Of a stretch of 28,252 nt of DNA, positions 1-8,084 are shown piece by piece (positions within the stretch are counted from its first letter, which is position 1; every line of letters begins with the position of its first letter). The DNA lies in NCBI GenBank assembly GCA_946478975.1, contig CAMLEO010000057.1:1-28252 (forward strand). Direction: 5' to 3'. This DNA comes from an uncultured Steroidobacter sp. GTDB lineage: Bacteria; Pseudomonadota; Gammaproteobacteria; Steroidobacterales; Steroidobacteraceae. The notes under the pieces were generated by a model that was given only the letters and a program-made list of their open reading frames with translations, did no database searches and was not told where the DNA came from. The position numbers were made by a program, and so were the translations under genes.

Positions 1-648
1 GGCACGCATATCCGAAATGGTCTTGCGGTAATCCTTCGAGCCGAAGATCGCCGAGCCGGCGACGAATGTATCGGCCCCTGCGGCGGCGATTTCGCCGATG
101 TTATCGACCTTCACGCCGCCATCGATCTCCAACCGAATCTCACGTCCGCTGGCGCGAATCATCTCGCGCACTTTGCTCAGCTTGCCAAGCGCGGAGGGAA
201 TGAACTTCTGCCCGCCGAAGCCCGGGTTCACCGACATCAGCAGCACCATGTCGATCTTGTCGAGCACGTAATCGAGCACGTTGAGCGGCGTCGCCGGATT
301 CAGCACCAGGCCGGGGTGGCAGCCGTGCTCGCGAATCAAACCGATGGTGCGATCGATGTGCTCGCTCGCTTCGGGATGAAAGCTGATCCAGGTCGCGCCG
401 GCCGCGGCGAAGTCGGGGATGATGCGATCGACCGGCTTCACCATCAGATGCACATCGATGGGCGCGGTGATGCCATGCTTGCGCAGCGCCTCGCACACCA
501 GCGGGCCGATGGTGAGATTCGGCACGTAATGATTGTCCATCACGTCGAAGTGCACGCTGTCGGCGCCGGCATCGAGCACTGCCCTCACCTCTTCGCCCAG
601 GCGCGCGAAATCAGCAGACAAAATCGATGGAGCGATCCAGGGCTGCAT
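1..648 (-). CDS. rpe: Ribulose-phosphate 3-epimerase, 3' end cut by window edge
   Basis: Interconverts D-ribulose 5-phosphate and D-xylulose 5-phosphate in the pentose phosphate pathway, in the cytoplasm. The minus-strand frame opens with ATG at 648 and stays open for 216 codons to the edge; the family is about 220-225 residues, so only a few C-terminal residues are missing. The TIM-barrel signatures appear in order: APSILSADF near the N-terminus, the metal-site [12 protein letters not shown], the phosphate-loop-side [10 protein letters not shown], and the second metal-ligand segment EIDGGV. The metal-binding His/Asp residues of the family are therefore all present. It lies 36 nt downstream of djlA on the same strand and is probably co-transcribed with it. 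Confidence 0.95.
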   Translation of the reverse strand, partial: MQPWIAPSILSADFARLGEEVRAVLDAGADSVHFDVMDNHYVPNLTIGPLVCEALRKHGITAPIDVHLMVKPVDRIIPDFAAAGATWISFHPEASEHIDRTIGLIREHGCHPGLVLNPATPLNVLDYVLDKIDMVLLMSVNPGFGGQKFIPSALGKLSKVREMIRASGREIRLEIDGGVKVDNIGEIAAAGADTFVAGSAIFGSKDYRKTISDMRA

Positions 649-684
649 GACGTGTGTACCCCTCTAACTTCAAGCCGTAACCAA

Positions 685-1503
685 TTAACGCATGCCGCGA
701 GCTTCGCGCACTACTTCGTACGCGGCACGCACTTGCCGGGTCTTCTCTTCGGCGACTTTCATCATCGACTCGGGCAGGCCGCGCGCCACCAGCTTGTCCG
801 GATGATTCTGATTCATGAGCCGTCGATACGCCTTCGTCACCTCGGCATCCGACGCATCTCGCGTCACACCCAGCACTTCATACGCCTGCGCCAGTTTATC
901 TATTGTGGGCCGCGCTTCCGGCGGCTGGCGTGAAGACTGCTGCATTCGCAGCAGCGCTTCCATCTGCACGACTTCATACGCGGAAACCCCGAGCGATGCG
1001 GCGACTCGCGCCAGCACCTGGCGCGCGGCGTTATGCAATGAGCCGCTCCACAACGCGGTCTGCATCTGGATCTGAATGAACATGCGCACGACATCGGGCC
1101 GATCGACGCACTGGCGTCGCAGGCGGCGCAGAGTCGTTTCGAGCGGGAATTCGCGGGCCTTGCCCTCCGTGAACATTTCGATCGCGAGTTGCACTTCGCG
1201 CTCCCCGAGTTGGAACTCGCTCATCATCGCGCGCGCGGCGCGGATTTCATCTTCGGAAACGCGGCCGTCCGCCTTGGCGATGTGGCCCATGACCAGGAAC
1301 GTCGCGCGGAAGAATGCTTCCTGCACGCCCATCTGCGGCTGATCGCTGTCGTCATCCGTATCGGCGCCGCCGAGCCGACCGGCGATACCGCTCTCCGCCT
1401 GTACGTCGAATATGTGCCCGATGAAGGTGCCGAACAACGCACCCACGGGACCCAAGGTGATCACGCCGACCAGCGCGCCCAGTGCTTTACCTTGCCAGAA
1501 CAT
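685..1503 (-). CDS. djlA: DnaJ-like membrane co-chaperone DjlA
   Basis: Membrane-anchored J-domain protein that stimulates DnaK ATPase activity at the inner membrane. From ATG 1503 the protein is 272 aa, matching E. coli DjlA (271 aa), and begins with one glycine-rich membrane segment ending in GHIFD, as in E. coli. A TerB-like helical domain follows (segment starting AFFRATFLVMGHIAKADG, with D/E-rich helices). The C-terminal J domain starts at AYEVLGVTRDASDAEV and contains the essential HPD motif in NQNHPDKL. A GTG at 1521 would add six residues; the ATG was preferred on the alignment to E. coli. It is the upstream partner of rpe and is divergent from purC across about 45 nt. Confidence 0.9.
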   Translation of the reverse strand: MFWQGKALGALVGVITLGPVGALFGTFIGHIFDVQAESGIAGRLGGADTDDDSDQPQMGVQEAFFRATFLVMGHIAKADGRVSEDEIRAARAMMSEFQLGEREVQLAIEMFTEGKAREFPLETTLRRLRRQCVDRPDVVRMFIQIQMQTALWSGSLHNAARQVLARVAASLGVSAYEVVQMEALLRMQQSSRQPPEARPTIDKLAQAYEVLGVTRDASDAEVTKAYRRLMNQNHPDKLVARGLPESMMKVAEEKTRQVRAAYEVVREARGMR

Positions 1504-1510
1504 CGATTGC

Positions 1511-1539
1511 TTGAAGCCCACATCACCCGCTGCGACAAT
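1511..1539 (+). promoter_or_regulatory. Putative purC promoter, nearly leaderless
   Basis: TTGAAG at 1511-1516 and GACAAT at 1534-1539 are separated by 17 nt, each matching the sigma70 consensus at four of six positions. Transcription would start near 1546, only about 2 nt before the purC ATG at 1548. The element lies over the 5' end of djlA. Prediction by eye only. Confidence 0.4.
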
Positions 1540-1547
1540 TCCCCGCT

Positions 1548-2444
1548 ATGGTAACAGCGTCCTCCCCCCCCATGCTCGAATCGCGCCTGAGCGGCCTGCA
1601 GCGCATCCACCAAGGCAAGGTGCGCGACATTTACGCGATCGACGAGCGTCGCATGCTCATCGTCACCACCGACCGCCTGAGCGCGTTCGACGTGGTGCTG
1701 CCCGATCCCATTCCCGGCAAGGGCGCGGTGCTGACGCAGATTTCGCGCTTCTGGTTCGAGCGCACCAAGCACATCATCGGCAACCACATCCTCGATACGC
1801 CGCTCGAAGAGGTCGTTACAGACGCGCGCGAGCGTGAGGCCATCGCCGATCGCAGCATGATCGTAAAGCGCCTGCGTGCGCTCCCAATCGAAGCCGTGGC
1901 GCGCGGTTATCTGATCGGCTCGGGCTGGAAGGACTACCAGCAGACCGGCGCAGTCTGCGGCATCACCCTGCCGACCGGCTTGAAACAAGCGGACCGTCTG
2001 CCGGAACCGTTGTTCACACCGGCGACTAAGGCGGAGCTGGGCGCGCACGATGAAAACATCGATTACGAACGCACCGTGGCTCTCATCGGCCGCGGGCTGG
2101 CGGAGCAAGTGCGCGCCACCGCGCTGGCCTTGTATCAATTCGCCGCCGAGCATGCGCGTGCACGCGGCATCATCATTGCCGACACCAAGTTCGAATTCGG
2201 CATCGACGACGCCGGTCATCTCACATTGATCGACGAAGCACTGACGCCCGACTCCTCGCGCTTCTGGCCCACCGACACCTATCGCTCGGGCATCAGCCCG
2301 CCGAGCTTCGACAAGCAGTTCGTGCGCGACTACCTGGAAACGTTGACCTGGGACAAGCGCGCGCCCGGACCGAAGCTGCCCGAAGAGATCATTCGCAAGA
2401 CGGCGGAAAAATACGCCGAAGCCGCGCGTCGCCTGACGACCTGA
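1548..2444 (+). CDS. purC: Phosphoribosylaminoimidazole-succinocarboxamide synthase
   Basis: ATP-dependent ligase that joins aspartate to CAIR to give SAICAR in de novo purine synthesis. The 298-aa protein is of the longer type (about 300 aa, like yeast Ade1) rather than the 237-aa E. coli type. Family motifs are clear: QGKVRDIY near the N-terminus, TDRLSAFDVVLPDPIPGKGAVL, the substrate-binding stretch VARGYLIGSGWKDYQ, and TKFEFGIDD...LIDEALTPDSSRFW near the C-terminus. A second in-frame ATG at 1572 sits just after a run of eight C residues and would give MLESRLSGLQ; which start is used cannot be settled from sequence, and neither has a good Shine-Dalgarno site. purE and purK lie about 5 kb away on the same strand. 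Confidence 0.95.
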   Translation: MVTASSPPMLESRLSGLQRIHQGKVRDIYAIDERRMLIVTTDRLSAFDVVLPDPIPGKGAVLTQISRFWFERTKHIIGNHILDTPLEEVVTDAREREAIADRSMIVKRLRALPIEAVARGYLIGSGWKDYQQTGAVCGITLPTGLKQADRLPEPLFTPATKAELGAHDENIDYERTVALIGRGLAEQVRATALALYQFAAEHARARGIIIADTKFEFGIDDAGHLTLIDEALTPDSSRFWPTDTYRSGISPPSFDKQFVRDYLETLTWDKRAPGPKLPEEIIRKTAEKYAEAARRLTT

Positions 2445-2466
2445 GCTGGGAGCCAGGCGCACCGCC

Positions 2467-3459
2467 ATGCCAAGAACGATCGCACTGATCTATCTGGCGG
2501 TGGGCTTGGTGTGGATCTTCGTCAGCGACCGCTGGCTGGAATGGCTGCACCTGCCGCCCTCGACCATGCAGGCGCTGCAGACCAGTAAGGGCTGGCTGTC
2601 GATTCTCGGCTCCGCGATCTTTCTGTACGTCCTGCTCCGGCGTTACAAGACGCGCGACGAAGCGTCGATGTCTGCGTTGCTGGAATCACAACGCGAAGTG
2701 CAGCAGATGAATGCGGAGCTGGAGAAGCGTGTCGCCGAACGCACGCGCCAGCTGCAAGCCGCGAATCGCGAGCTCGAATCGTTTGCTTACGCCGTATCTC
2801 ACGACCTGCGCGCGCCGCTGCGCAGCCTGTCCGGCTTCAGCCAGATCCTGCAGGAAACAGCGAGCACTCAGCTCGACGAAAAATCCCTGCACTATCTCCG
2901 GCGCATTCACGATGCCAGCCAGCGCATGTCGGGATTGATCGAAGCATTGCTAGGCCTGTCACGCATCAGCACCGCGGAACTGGTGTTGAAGCCGGTGAAT
3001 CTCACTCAAGTCTGCACCGACGCCGCAGCCGCTCTGCAAGCTAAGTTTCCTGGCCATCCGGTGCAGTTGGAGATCGCCCCGAACCTGCTGGTCGAAGGCG
3101 ATGCCCGACTGCTGCGCATCGCCATGGATTGCCTGTTGGGCAACGCCTGGAAGTTCACCATTCACGCGCAGCCGCCGAAAGTCACAGTCGGCGTGCAAAC
3201 CGGCGTGACCGGCGGGCCGATTTATTACGTGCGCGACAACGGCGTCGGCTTCGACATGGCGTACGCAAACAAGCTGTTCGTTCCGTTCCAACGCCTGCAT
3301 CCGGACGCGGAATTCCAAGGCAGCGGCATCGGACTGGTTACGGCGCAAAGAATCATCGCACGTCACAACGGCCGCATCTGGGCCGACGCGCAGGTCAACG
3401 AAGGCGCAACGTTTTATTTCACGATCGGCGCGCCGCTGGCGTCGACTGCCATGCCTTGA
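2467..3459 (+). CDS. Orphan membrane sensor histidine kinase
   Basis: Two-component sensor kinase of 330 aa. Two membrane helices (about residues 4-20 and 43-60) flank a short periplasmic loop and form the WIFVSD...KGWL module found at the start of many membrane sensor kinases. A coiled-coil segment (about 68-105) leads to a HisKA dimerisation domain with phospho-acceptor H112 in SHDLRAPL. The ATPase domain has the N box (N226 in LLGNAWKF), G1 box DNGVGFD (D257) and G2 box GSGIGL (about 285-290). The FAYAVSHDLRAPL type resembles the phytochrome-like kinase group. There is no PAS or receiver domain, and no response regulator gene in the window, so its signal and partner are unknown. Its last 41 nt overlap the 3' end of the convergent binding-protein gene. 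Confidence 0.85.
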   Translation: MPRTIALIYLAVGLVWIFVSDRWLEWLHLPPSTMQALQTSKGWLSILGSAIFLYVLLRRYKTRDEASMSALLESQREVQQMNAELEKRVAERTRQLQAANRELESFAYAVSHDLRAPLRSLSGFSQILQETASTQLDEKSLHYLRRIHDASQRMSGLIEALLGLSRISTAELVLKPVNLTQVCTDAAAALQAKFPGHPVQLEIAPNLLVEGDARLLRIAMDCLLGNAWKFTIHAQPPKVTVGVQTGVTGGPIYYVRDNGVGFDMAYANKLFVPFQRLHPDAEFQGSGIGLVTAQRIIARHNGRIWADAQVNEGATFYFTIGAPLASTAMP

Positions 3460-4231
3460 TGATGTCGTGAATCGCGTTCACGCCGTCGGTCAGCGCCGCC
3501 GGCCCCGGCTGCAGAATGATGGATGATTTGATTTCGTGCAGCTGACCGGTCGCCACCGCCGGCACCGCCTCCCACCCCGCTCGCGCCGCCACGCTCTTGG
3601 GCTGAAATTTCTTGCCGCACCACGAGCCGAGAATGATATCGGGCGCCCGCCGCACCACTTCCATCGGATCGGCGACGATGCGATTGCGAGCCAGCGATTC
3701 GCGCGAGTGCTCTTCGAAACAATCGTCGCCGCCGGCCACGCCCACCAGCTCGGACACCCAGCGAATGCCGGAGATCATCGGTTCGTCCCACTCTTCGAAA
3801 TACACCCGCGGCCGTACTGAAAACTGCGCCGCCGAGGCGCGAATGCGCTCGATGTTTGCAGACAACGTGGCACACAGGCGCGCGGCCTGCGCTTCGCAGC
3901 CGACCATGCCGCCGAGCACCGCGATCATGCCGAAGATGCCTGCGATGTCACGATGATTGAAGATGTGAACGTTCAGTCCCCGGCGCACCAGGTCGGCGGC
4001 GATGTCGGCTTGCAGGTCGGAAAATCCCAGCACCAGGTCGGGATTCAGCTCCAGGATGCGATCGATCTTGGCGCTGGTGAACGCGGACACCTTGGGTTTT
4101 TCGCGCCGCGCCCGCGGCGGACGCACAGTGAACCCGGAAATACCGACGATGCGCCAGTCCTGTTCCAGCAGGTACAGCGTCTCGGTCGTTTCCTCGGTGA
4201 GGCAGACGATGCGGCTCGGGAACGCGTTCAT
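3419..4231 (-). CDS. BtuF-like (cobalamin-type) periplasmic-binding-fold protein, no signal peptide
   Basis: A 270-aa protein of the class III substrate-binding fold used by vitamin B12 and iron-siderophore ABC transporters. It starts directly with the first strand (RIVCLTEETTETLYLL), followed by the typical KVSAFTSAKIDRILELNPDLVLGFSDLQAD segment, the interdomain helix region GMIAVLGGMVG, and the second lobe with VYFEEWDEPMISGIRWVSELVGVAGG. No Sec signal, lipobox or membrane helix precedes the fold, and no permease or ATPase gene is adjacent. That is unlike classical BtuF, and the product is predicted to be cytoplasmic or exported by another route. The ATG at 4231 is 48 nt from the divergent yihY-family start. 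The ligand is not established. Confidence 0.75.
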   Translation of the reverse strand: MNAFPSRIVCLTEETTETLYLLEQDWRIVGISGFTVRPPRARREKPKVSAFTSAKIDRILELNPDLVLGFSDLQADIAADLVRRGLNVHIFNHRDIAGIFGMIAVLGGMVGCEAQAARLCATLSANIERIRASAAQFSVRPRVYFEEWDEPMISGIRWVSELVGVAGGDDCFEEHSRESLARNRIVADPMEVVRRAPDIILGSWCGKKFQPKSVAARAGWEAVPAVATGQLHEIKSSIILQPGPAALTDGVNAIHDIIKAWQSTPAARRS

Positions 4232-4279
4232 GTTGGGTAAGCTTGCTCCACCACTGCACGCATGTCAGGCTGAGCCCGC

Positions 4280-5602
4280 ATGATCGCACCGCTGCTAGCG
4301 CGCCTGGAACAATGGCTGTTCGAGCCGCCCGAATCCATCATCGGCCGGCCGCTGTGGAAACTCACGCGCATCCTGCGATTCCCGTATGCATTGGTGCGGG
4401 ACATCTTTCGCGGCGATCTCACACTGCGCGCCATGAGCCTCGTGTACACGACGCTGCTGTCGGTCGTCCCCATCATTGCGCTGTCGTTCTCGGTGCTCAA
4501 AGGGCTGGGCTATCACCGCGAGCTCGAGCCGATACTGTACAGCTTCCTCGAACCGCTCGGCGATCGCGGCTACGAGCTCACGGCGGAGATCATGGGCTTC
4601 GTCGACAACGTCAAAGGCGGCGTACTCGGCTCGCTCGGCTTGATGTTCCTGCTGTACACGTTGATCTCGACCGTCGAAAAAGTCGAAGAGAGTTTCAACT
4701 TCGTGTGGCGTGTCGAGAAGCCGCGCAGCTTTGGCCGGCGTTTCAGCGAATACATCAGCGTGATGGTGGTCGGCCCGGCGGTGATCGTTGCAGCGCTCGG
4801 TTTGATTGCGGCGCTGGAAAGCACCAGCTTCATACAATCGCTGTCGCACTATCGTCCGTTCGACACCATCTTGCTGGTGCTGAGCGCGGTCATGCCGTAT
4901 CTGCTCGTGTCCGCCGTGTTCACGTTCATGTATGGCTTCGTGCCGAACACGAAAGTACGCTTGCGAGCGGCGCTCATCGGCGGCGTCTCTGCCGGCGCGG
5001 CCTGGGCGTTCAGTGGCATGGTGTTCGCGCGCTTCGTGTCAGGCTCGACCGGCACGATGGTGATCTATGCCGGCTTTGCCATCGTCATCGTGGCACTGAT
5101 CTGGCTGTATGTTTCCTGGCTGATTTTGTTGCTGGGCGCGCAGCTCGCGTTCTATGTGCAGAATCCGCAGTACCTGCGCCCCGGCCGCGGCCTGATCACA
5201 TTGAATCCGAGCCTGCGGGAGCGAGTCGCGCTGTCCATCATGTATCTCATTGTGAACGACTATCGAACCGCGCAGCATCGCTGGACGACCAATCGAATCG
5301 CCGAGCATCTCGATCTGCCAGGCGCGGCGTTGACGCCGATCGTCGATGCGTTGGAACGACGCAAGCTATTGCTCGCCGCTGAAGACGACACCTGGGTGCC
5401 GGCGCGAGATCCGCACGCGATTGAGCTCGCCGATGTTTTGGATGCGGTCCGGCACGACACGACCGGCCCGCGCTTGAGTCGGATTAGAGATGTTGCCCCG
5501 GCGGTGGAAGCCGCACGAATCGCCGAACAGGCGTTACAGGACAGTCTGAAAGGCAAGACGGTGGCAGAACTGGTCGAACAGGGCCAGCCCCACAAACATT
5601 GA
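4280..5602 (+). CDS. YihY/BrkB-family inner membrane protein with C-terminal helical domain
   Basis: A 440-aa multi-pass membrane protein of the YihY/virulence factor BrkB family (once mislabelled RNase BN). Family hallmarks are SLVYTTLLSVVPIIALSFSVLKG in the first membrane region, the LISTVEKVEESFNFVWRVEKPRSFGRRFSEY cytoplasmic loop, and about six hydrophobic segments ending at LILLLGAQLAFYVQNPQYL (near residue 300). A soluble tail of about 130 residues follows; it reads like a winged-helix domain (ALSIMYLIVNDYRTAQHRWTTNRIAEHLDLPGAALTPIVDALERRKLL), which occurs in a subset of this family. Molecular role is not settled for the family. The stop codon is followed after 1 nt by the stop of the convergent pmbA gene. 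Confidence 0.88.
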   Translation: MIAPLLARLEQWLFEPPESIIGRPLWKLTRILRFPYALVRDIFRGDLTLRAMSLVYTTLLSVVPIIALSFSVLKGLGYHRELEPILYSFLEPLGDRGYELTAEIMGFVDNVKGGVLGSLGLMFLLYTLISTVEKVEESFNFVWRVEKPRSFGRRFSEYISVMVVGPAVIVAALGLIAALESTSFIQSLSHYRPFDTILLVLSAVMPYLLVSAVFTFMYGFVPNTKVRLRAALIGGVSAGAAWAFSGMVFARFVSGSTGTMVIYAGFAIVIVALIWLYVSWLILLLGAQLAFYVQNPQYLRPGRGLITLNPSLRERVALSIMYLIVNDYRTAQHRWTTNRIAEHLDLPGAALTPIVDALERRKLLLAAEDDTWVPARDPHAIELADVLDAVRHDTTGPRLSRIRDVAPAVEAARIAEQALQDSLKGKTVAELVEQGQPHKH

Positions 5603-5603
5603 G

Positions 5604-6962
5604 TTACTCGCCCGCGATAGTCATTTTTTCCAGCAGCACCGAGCCGGTGCGAATGCCGCCGCGCGCGTCGACGTCATTGCCGATTGCAACGATCTCGCGA
5701 TACATATCTTTCAAATTACCGGCGATGGTGATTTCGTTCACCGGGTAGGCGATGGCACCGTTCTCGATCCAGAAGCCGGCGGCGCCGCGCGAGTAGTCGC
5801 CGGTGACGCCGTTGATCCCCTGCCCCATCAGCTCGGTGACCATCAGGCCGCGATTCATTTTTTTGAGCAGCGCCTGAAAATCGTCCTGGCCCGAGGAAAC
5901 GATCAGGTTGTGAACGCCGCCGGCGTTGCCAGTGGTGCGCAATCCCAGCTTCCGAGCGGAGTACGTGCTGAGCACGTAACCAGTGAGCACACCATCCTTG
6001 ATGAGCTCACGATCGCGCGTGACCACACCTTCGCTGTCGAACGGCGAGCTCGCGAGCGCCTTGGGAATGTGCGGACGTTCGGAAATCTGCAGCCATGAAG
6101 GAAAGATTTGCTGGCCGGCGGCGTCGAGCAGGAACGAAGCGCGGCGATACTGACTGCCACCGCGAATTGCACCGAGGAAATGTCCCATCAGCCCGCGAGC
6201 CAGCTCAGGAACAAACAACACCGGCGCAGTTGCTGTCGGCAGCTTGCGAGCATTGAGTCGACGCAAGGCGCGGGCGGCCGCTTGCTTGCCGATCGACTCA
6301 CCGTTTTCCATCTCTCGCCAATCGCGCACCGAGCTGTACCAATAGTCTCGCTGCATCTCCGCGCTTTCCTGAGCGACGACGACGCAGCTCAAGCTGTGCA
6401 TGCTGCTCGGAAAGCCGGCGAGGAATCCGAGGGAGTTGCCGAACACGCGCAGGCCTTGGTGAGTCGAGAGCGTCGCGCCTTCGGAGTTGGTGATGCGTTT
6501 GTCGGCGCCGAGCGCAGCGGCTTCGCACGCGACTGCGAGATCGCGAGCGGCATCGGGCTCGATGCTCCAGGGATGCGACAAATCCAGATCCGGAATGTCT
6601 CGCGCCAGGTCCTCCGGGTCGGGCAGGCCGGCGCATTCATCTTCGGCGGTGAACCCGGCGATGCTGAAAGCCTTCGCGACCGTTTCCTTGATCGCCTGCG
6701 GCCGCAGGTCGCCAGTGCTCGCCGAGCCTTTGCGCTTGCCGCGATATACGGTGATGCCCATGCCGCGATCGCGCTGGTACTCCAGGGTTTCGACCTCACC
6801 CAGGCGCGCCGTCACAGACAGGCCGGTATCGACGCTGATGCCGACTTCGGACTCGGTGGCGCCCAATTTACGGGCCTCCTCGATGGCCAAGGCCACCAGG
6901 TCCTGTAAGTCTTGCTGAGAGTGGCTGAGCTGATTCGAGGATGCGGGGGTGAGCTGGGCCAT
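5604..6962 (-). CDS. pmbA: Metalloprotease-like subunit PmbA/TldE
   Basis: Partner of TldD; the TldD/TldE heterodimer degrades unfolded peptides and processes microcin-type peptides and the CcdA antitoxin in E. coli. The 452-aa length matches the family (about 450). Recognisable segments are ARKLGATESEVGISVDTGLSVTARLGEVE near the N-terminus, the DRGMGITVYRGKRKGSASTGDL block, and the C-terminal DYSRGAAGFWIENGAIAYPVNEITIAGNL. As expected for TldE, there is no HExxxH zinc motif; that motif is carried by tldD at 10995-12500. A possible extended -10 lies only 6 nt upstream of its ATG. It is divergent from darP, a pairing that is conserved in gammaproteobacteria. Confidence 0.94.
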   Translation of the reverse strand: MAQLTPASSNQLSHSQQDLQDLVALAIEEARKLGATESEVGISVDTGLSVTARLGEVETLEYQRDRGMGITVYRGKRKGSASTGDLRPQAIKETVAKAFSIAGFTAEDECAGLPDPEDLARDIPDLDLSHPWSIEPDAARDLAVACEAAALGADKRITNSEGATLSTHQGLRVFGNSLGFLAGFPSSMHSLSCVVVAQESAEMQRDYWYSSVRDWREMENGESIGKQAAARALRRLNARKLPTATAPVLFVPELARGLMGHFLGAIRGGSQYRRASFLLDAAGQQIFPSWLQISERPHIPKALASSPFDSEGVVTRDRELIKDGVLTGYVLSTYSARKLGLRTTGNAGGVHNLIVSSGQDDFQALLKKMNRGLMVTELMGQGINGVTGDYSRGAAGFWIENGAIAYPVNEITIAGNLKDMYREIVAIGNDVDARGGIRTGSVLLEKMTIAGE

Positions 6963-6968
6963 CGGCGT

Positions 6969-6977
6969 AGTGTATCA
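6969..6977 (-). promoter_or_regulatory. Putative extended -10 for pmbA
   Basis: Read on the minus strand this is TGATACACT, an extended -10 (TGn plus TACACT, four of six consensus bases). Only 6 nt separate it from the pmbA ATG at 6962, so the transcript would begin at or next to the start codon. No good -35 is visible. Confidence 0.35.
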
Positions 6978-6979
6978 GC

Positions 6980-6988
6980 TGGTATGAT
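6980..6988 (+). promoter_or_regulatory. Putative extended -10 for darP
   Basis: TGGTATGAT is an extended -10 with TATGAT matching five of six consensus bases. It would start transcription near 6995, giving darP a leader of about 26 nt. It is back-to-back with the proposed pmbA promoter. Confidence 0.4.
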
Positions 6989-7020
6989 TTCGCATTGGCC
7001 ACCCGTCATCCCACCTTTAC

Positions 7021-7539
7021 ATGACCGACGATTTCGACGGCCCGGACCAGGAGTTCGGGGACAACCGTCCCAGTAAAAGCGCGCGCAAACGGCACAGCGA
7101 CGATCTGCAGGCGCTGGGCGAAGCTCTGATCGAGCTGTCGCCCGCCGAGCTCGACGCTTTGCCCCTGCCCGAGCAACTGCGCGACGCAGTGGATCTGGCG
7201 AAGCGCATTACGGCGCACGGCGGGCTGTATCGGCAGAAGCAGCTGATCGGCAAGCTGATGCGCAAGATCGACGCTGAGCCGATTCGCGAGGCGATGAACG
7301 CGAGGCGCGACCGGGAACGCGTCGAAGCGCTGCGTTTTCACCGCATCGAGCAGTGGCGCGACCGGCTGCTGGCCGAGGGCGTCGAGGCTGTGGCGAGGCT
7401 CCAAACCGAGTTTCCGAACATCGATGGCGCGGCGATTCGTTCGCTCACTGAGCGAGCGCGCAAGGAACAACAAACGTCATCGCAAAAAATCACACCCGCC
7501 GGGCGCGAGCTGTTTCGCTTGCTCCGCGAGTCCATGTAA
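7021..7539 (+). CDS. darP: Ribosome biogenesis factor DarP (YjgA, DUF615)
   Basis: Small basic/acidic helical protein that binds pre-50S particles and promotes maturation around the peptidyl transferase centre. The 172-aa product matches the E. coli protein in length (183 aa) and in its diagnostic segment: SKSARKRHSDDLQALGEAL, then LPLPEQLRDAVDLAKRI, then HGGLYRQKQLIGKLMRKID. It is divergent from pmbA, as in many gammaproteobacteria. No strong Shine-Dalgarno site precedes the ATG. The purE start codon lies 38 nt after its stop. Confidence 0.93.
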   Translation: MTDDFDGPDQEFGDNRPSKSARKRHSDDLQALGEALIELSPAELDALPLPEQLRDAVDLAKRITAHGGLYRQKQLIGKLMRKIDAEPIREAMNARRDRERVEALRFHRIEQWRDRLLAEGVEAVARLQTEFPNIDGAAIRSLTERARKEQQTSSQKITPAGRELFRLLRESM

Positions 7540-7561
7540 CAGCGCCTCCCGCGCACTAGAT

Positions 7562-7570
7562 TGGTACAAT
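7562..7570 (+). promoter_or_regulatory. Putative extended -10 for purE, nearly leaderless
   Basis: TGGTACAAT is an extended -10 with TACAAT matching five of six bases. It ends 7 nt before the purE ATG at 7578, so the mRNA would start at or about 1 nt before the codon. No convincing -35 is seen, which is acceptable for an extended -10 promoter. Confidence 0.4.
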
Positions 7571-7577
7571 CTGCGTC

Positions 7578-8084
7578 ATGAAACCCTTGGTCGGCATCAT
7601 CATGGGCTCGAAGTCCGATTGGGAGACTTTGCAGCCGGCGGCGGACACGCTGCAGCGTTTGGGCATCGCGTTCGAAACGCGCGTGGTCTCGGCTCACCGT
7701 ACGCCCGACTTGTTGTTTGAATACGCCGAAACGGCGCGGGGCCGCGGTTTGGAAGTCATCATTGCGGGCGCCGGCGGCGCCGCTCATTTGCCGGGCATGA
7801 CGGCCGCTAAAACCAGCCTGCCGGTGCTGGGCGTGCCGGTGCAGTCGAAGATGCTGAGCGGCATCGATTCATTGCTTTCCATCGTGCAAATGCCCGCGGG
7901 CATTCCGGTCGGCACGCTGGCGATCGGCAGCGCCGGTGCGACCAACGCCGCGCTGCTCGCCGCCTCCATCCTGGCGAACAAATACGAACCGGTGCGTGAA
8001 GCGCTCGACCGCTTCCGTTCGGAACAAACGGCGACCGTGCTCGCCAATCCCGACCCTTCAGTCACTCCCGTCGCCCGCCCATGA
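7578..8084 (+). CDS. purE: N5-carboxyaminoimidazole ribonucleotide mutase
   Basis: Converts N5-CAIR to CAIR in de novo purine synthesis, acting directly after PurK. The 168-aa protein has the class I PurE signature: [17 protein letters not shown] at the N-terminus, the [15 protein letters not shown] segment with the catalytic His, [50 protein letters not shown] and the [18 protein letters not shown] close. Its TGA overlaps the purK ATG (ATGA, 4 nt), so the two are translationally coupled. Confidence 0.96.
   Translation: MKPLVGIIMGSKSDWETLQPAADTLQRLGIAFETRVVSAHRTPDLLFEYAETARGRGLEVIIAGAGGAAHLPGMTAAKTSLPVLGVPVQSKMLSGIDSLLSIVQMPAGIPVGTLAIGSAGATNAALLAASILANKYEPVREALDRFRSEQTATVLANPDPSVTPVARP

Noticed and set aside
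1461..2468. 335-codon minus-strand frame antisense to purC
   Set aside because: Composition of a shadow frame; purC is certain.
4243..5382. 379-codon plus-strand frame overlapping the yihY-family gene
   Set aside because: Arg/His-rich shadow frame offset from a clear membrane-protein gene.
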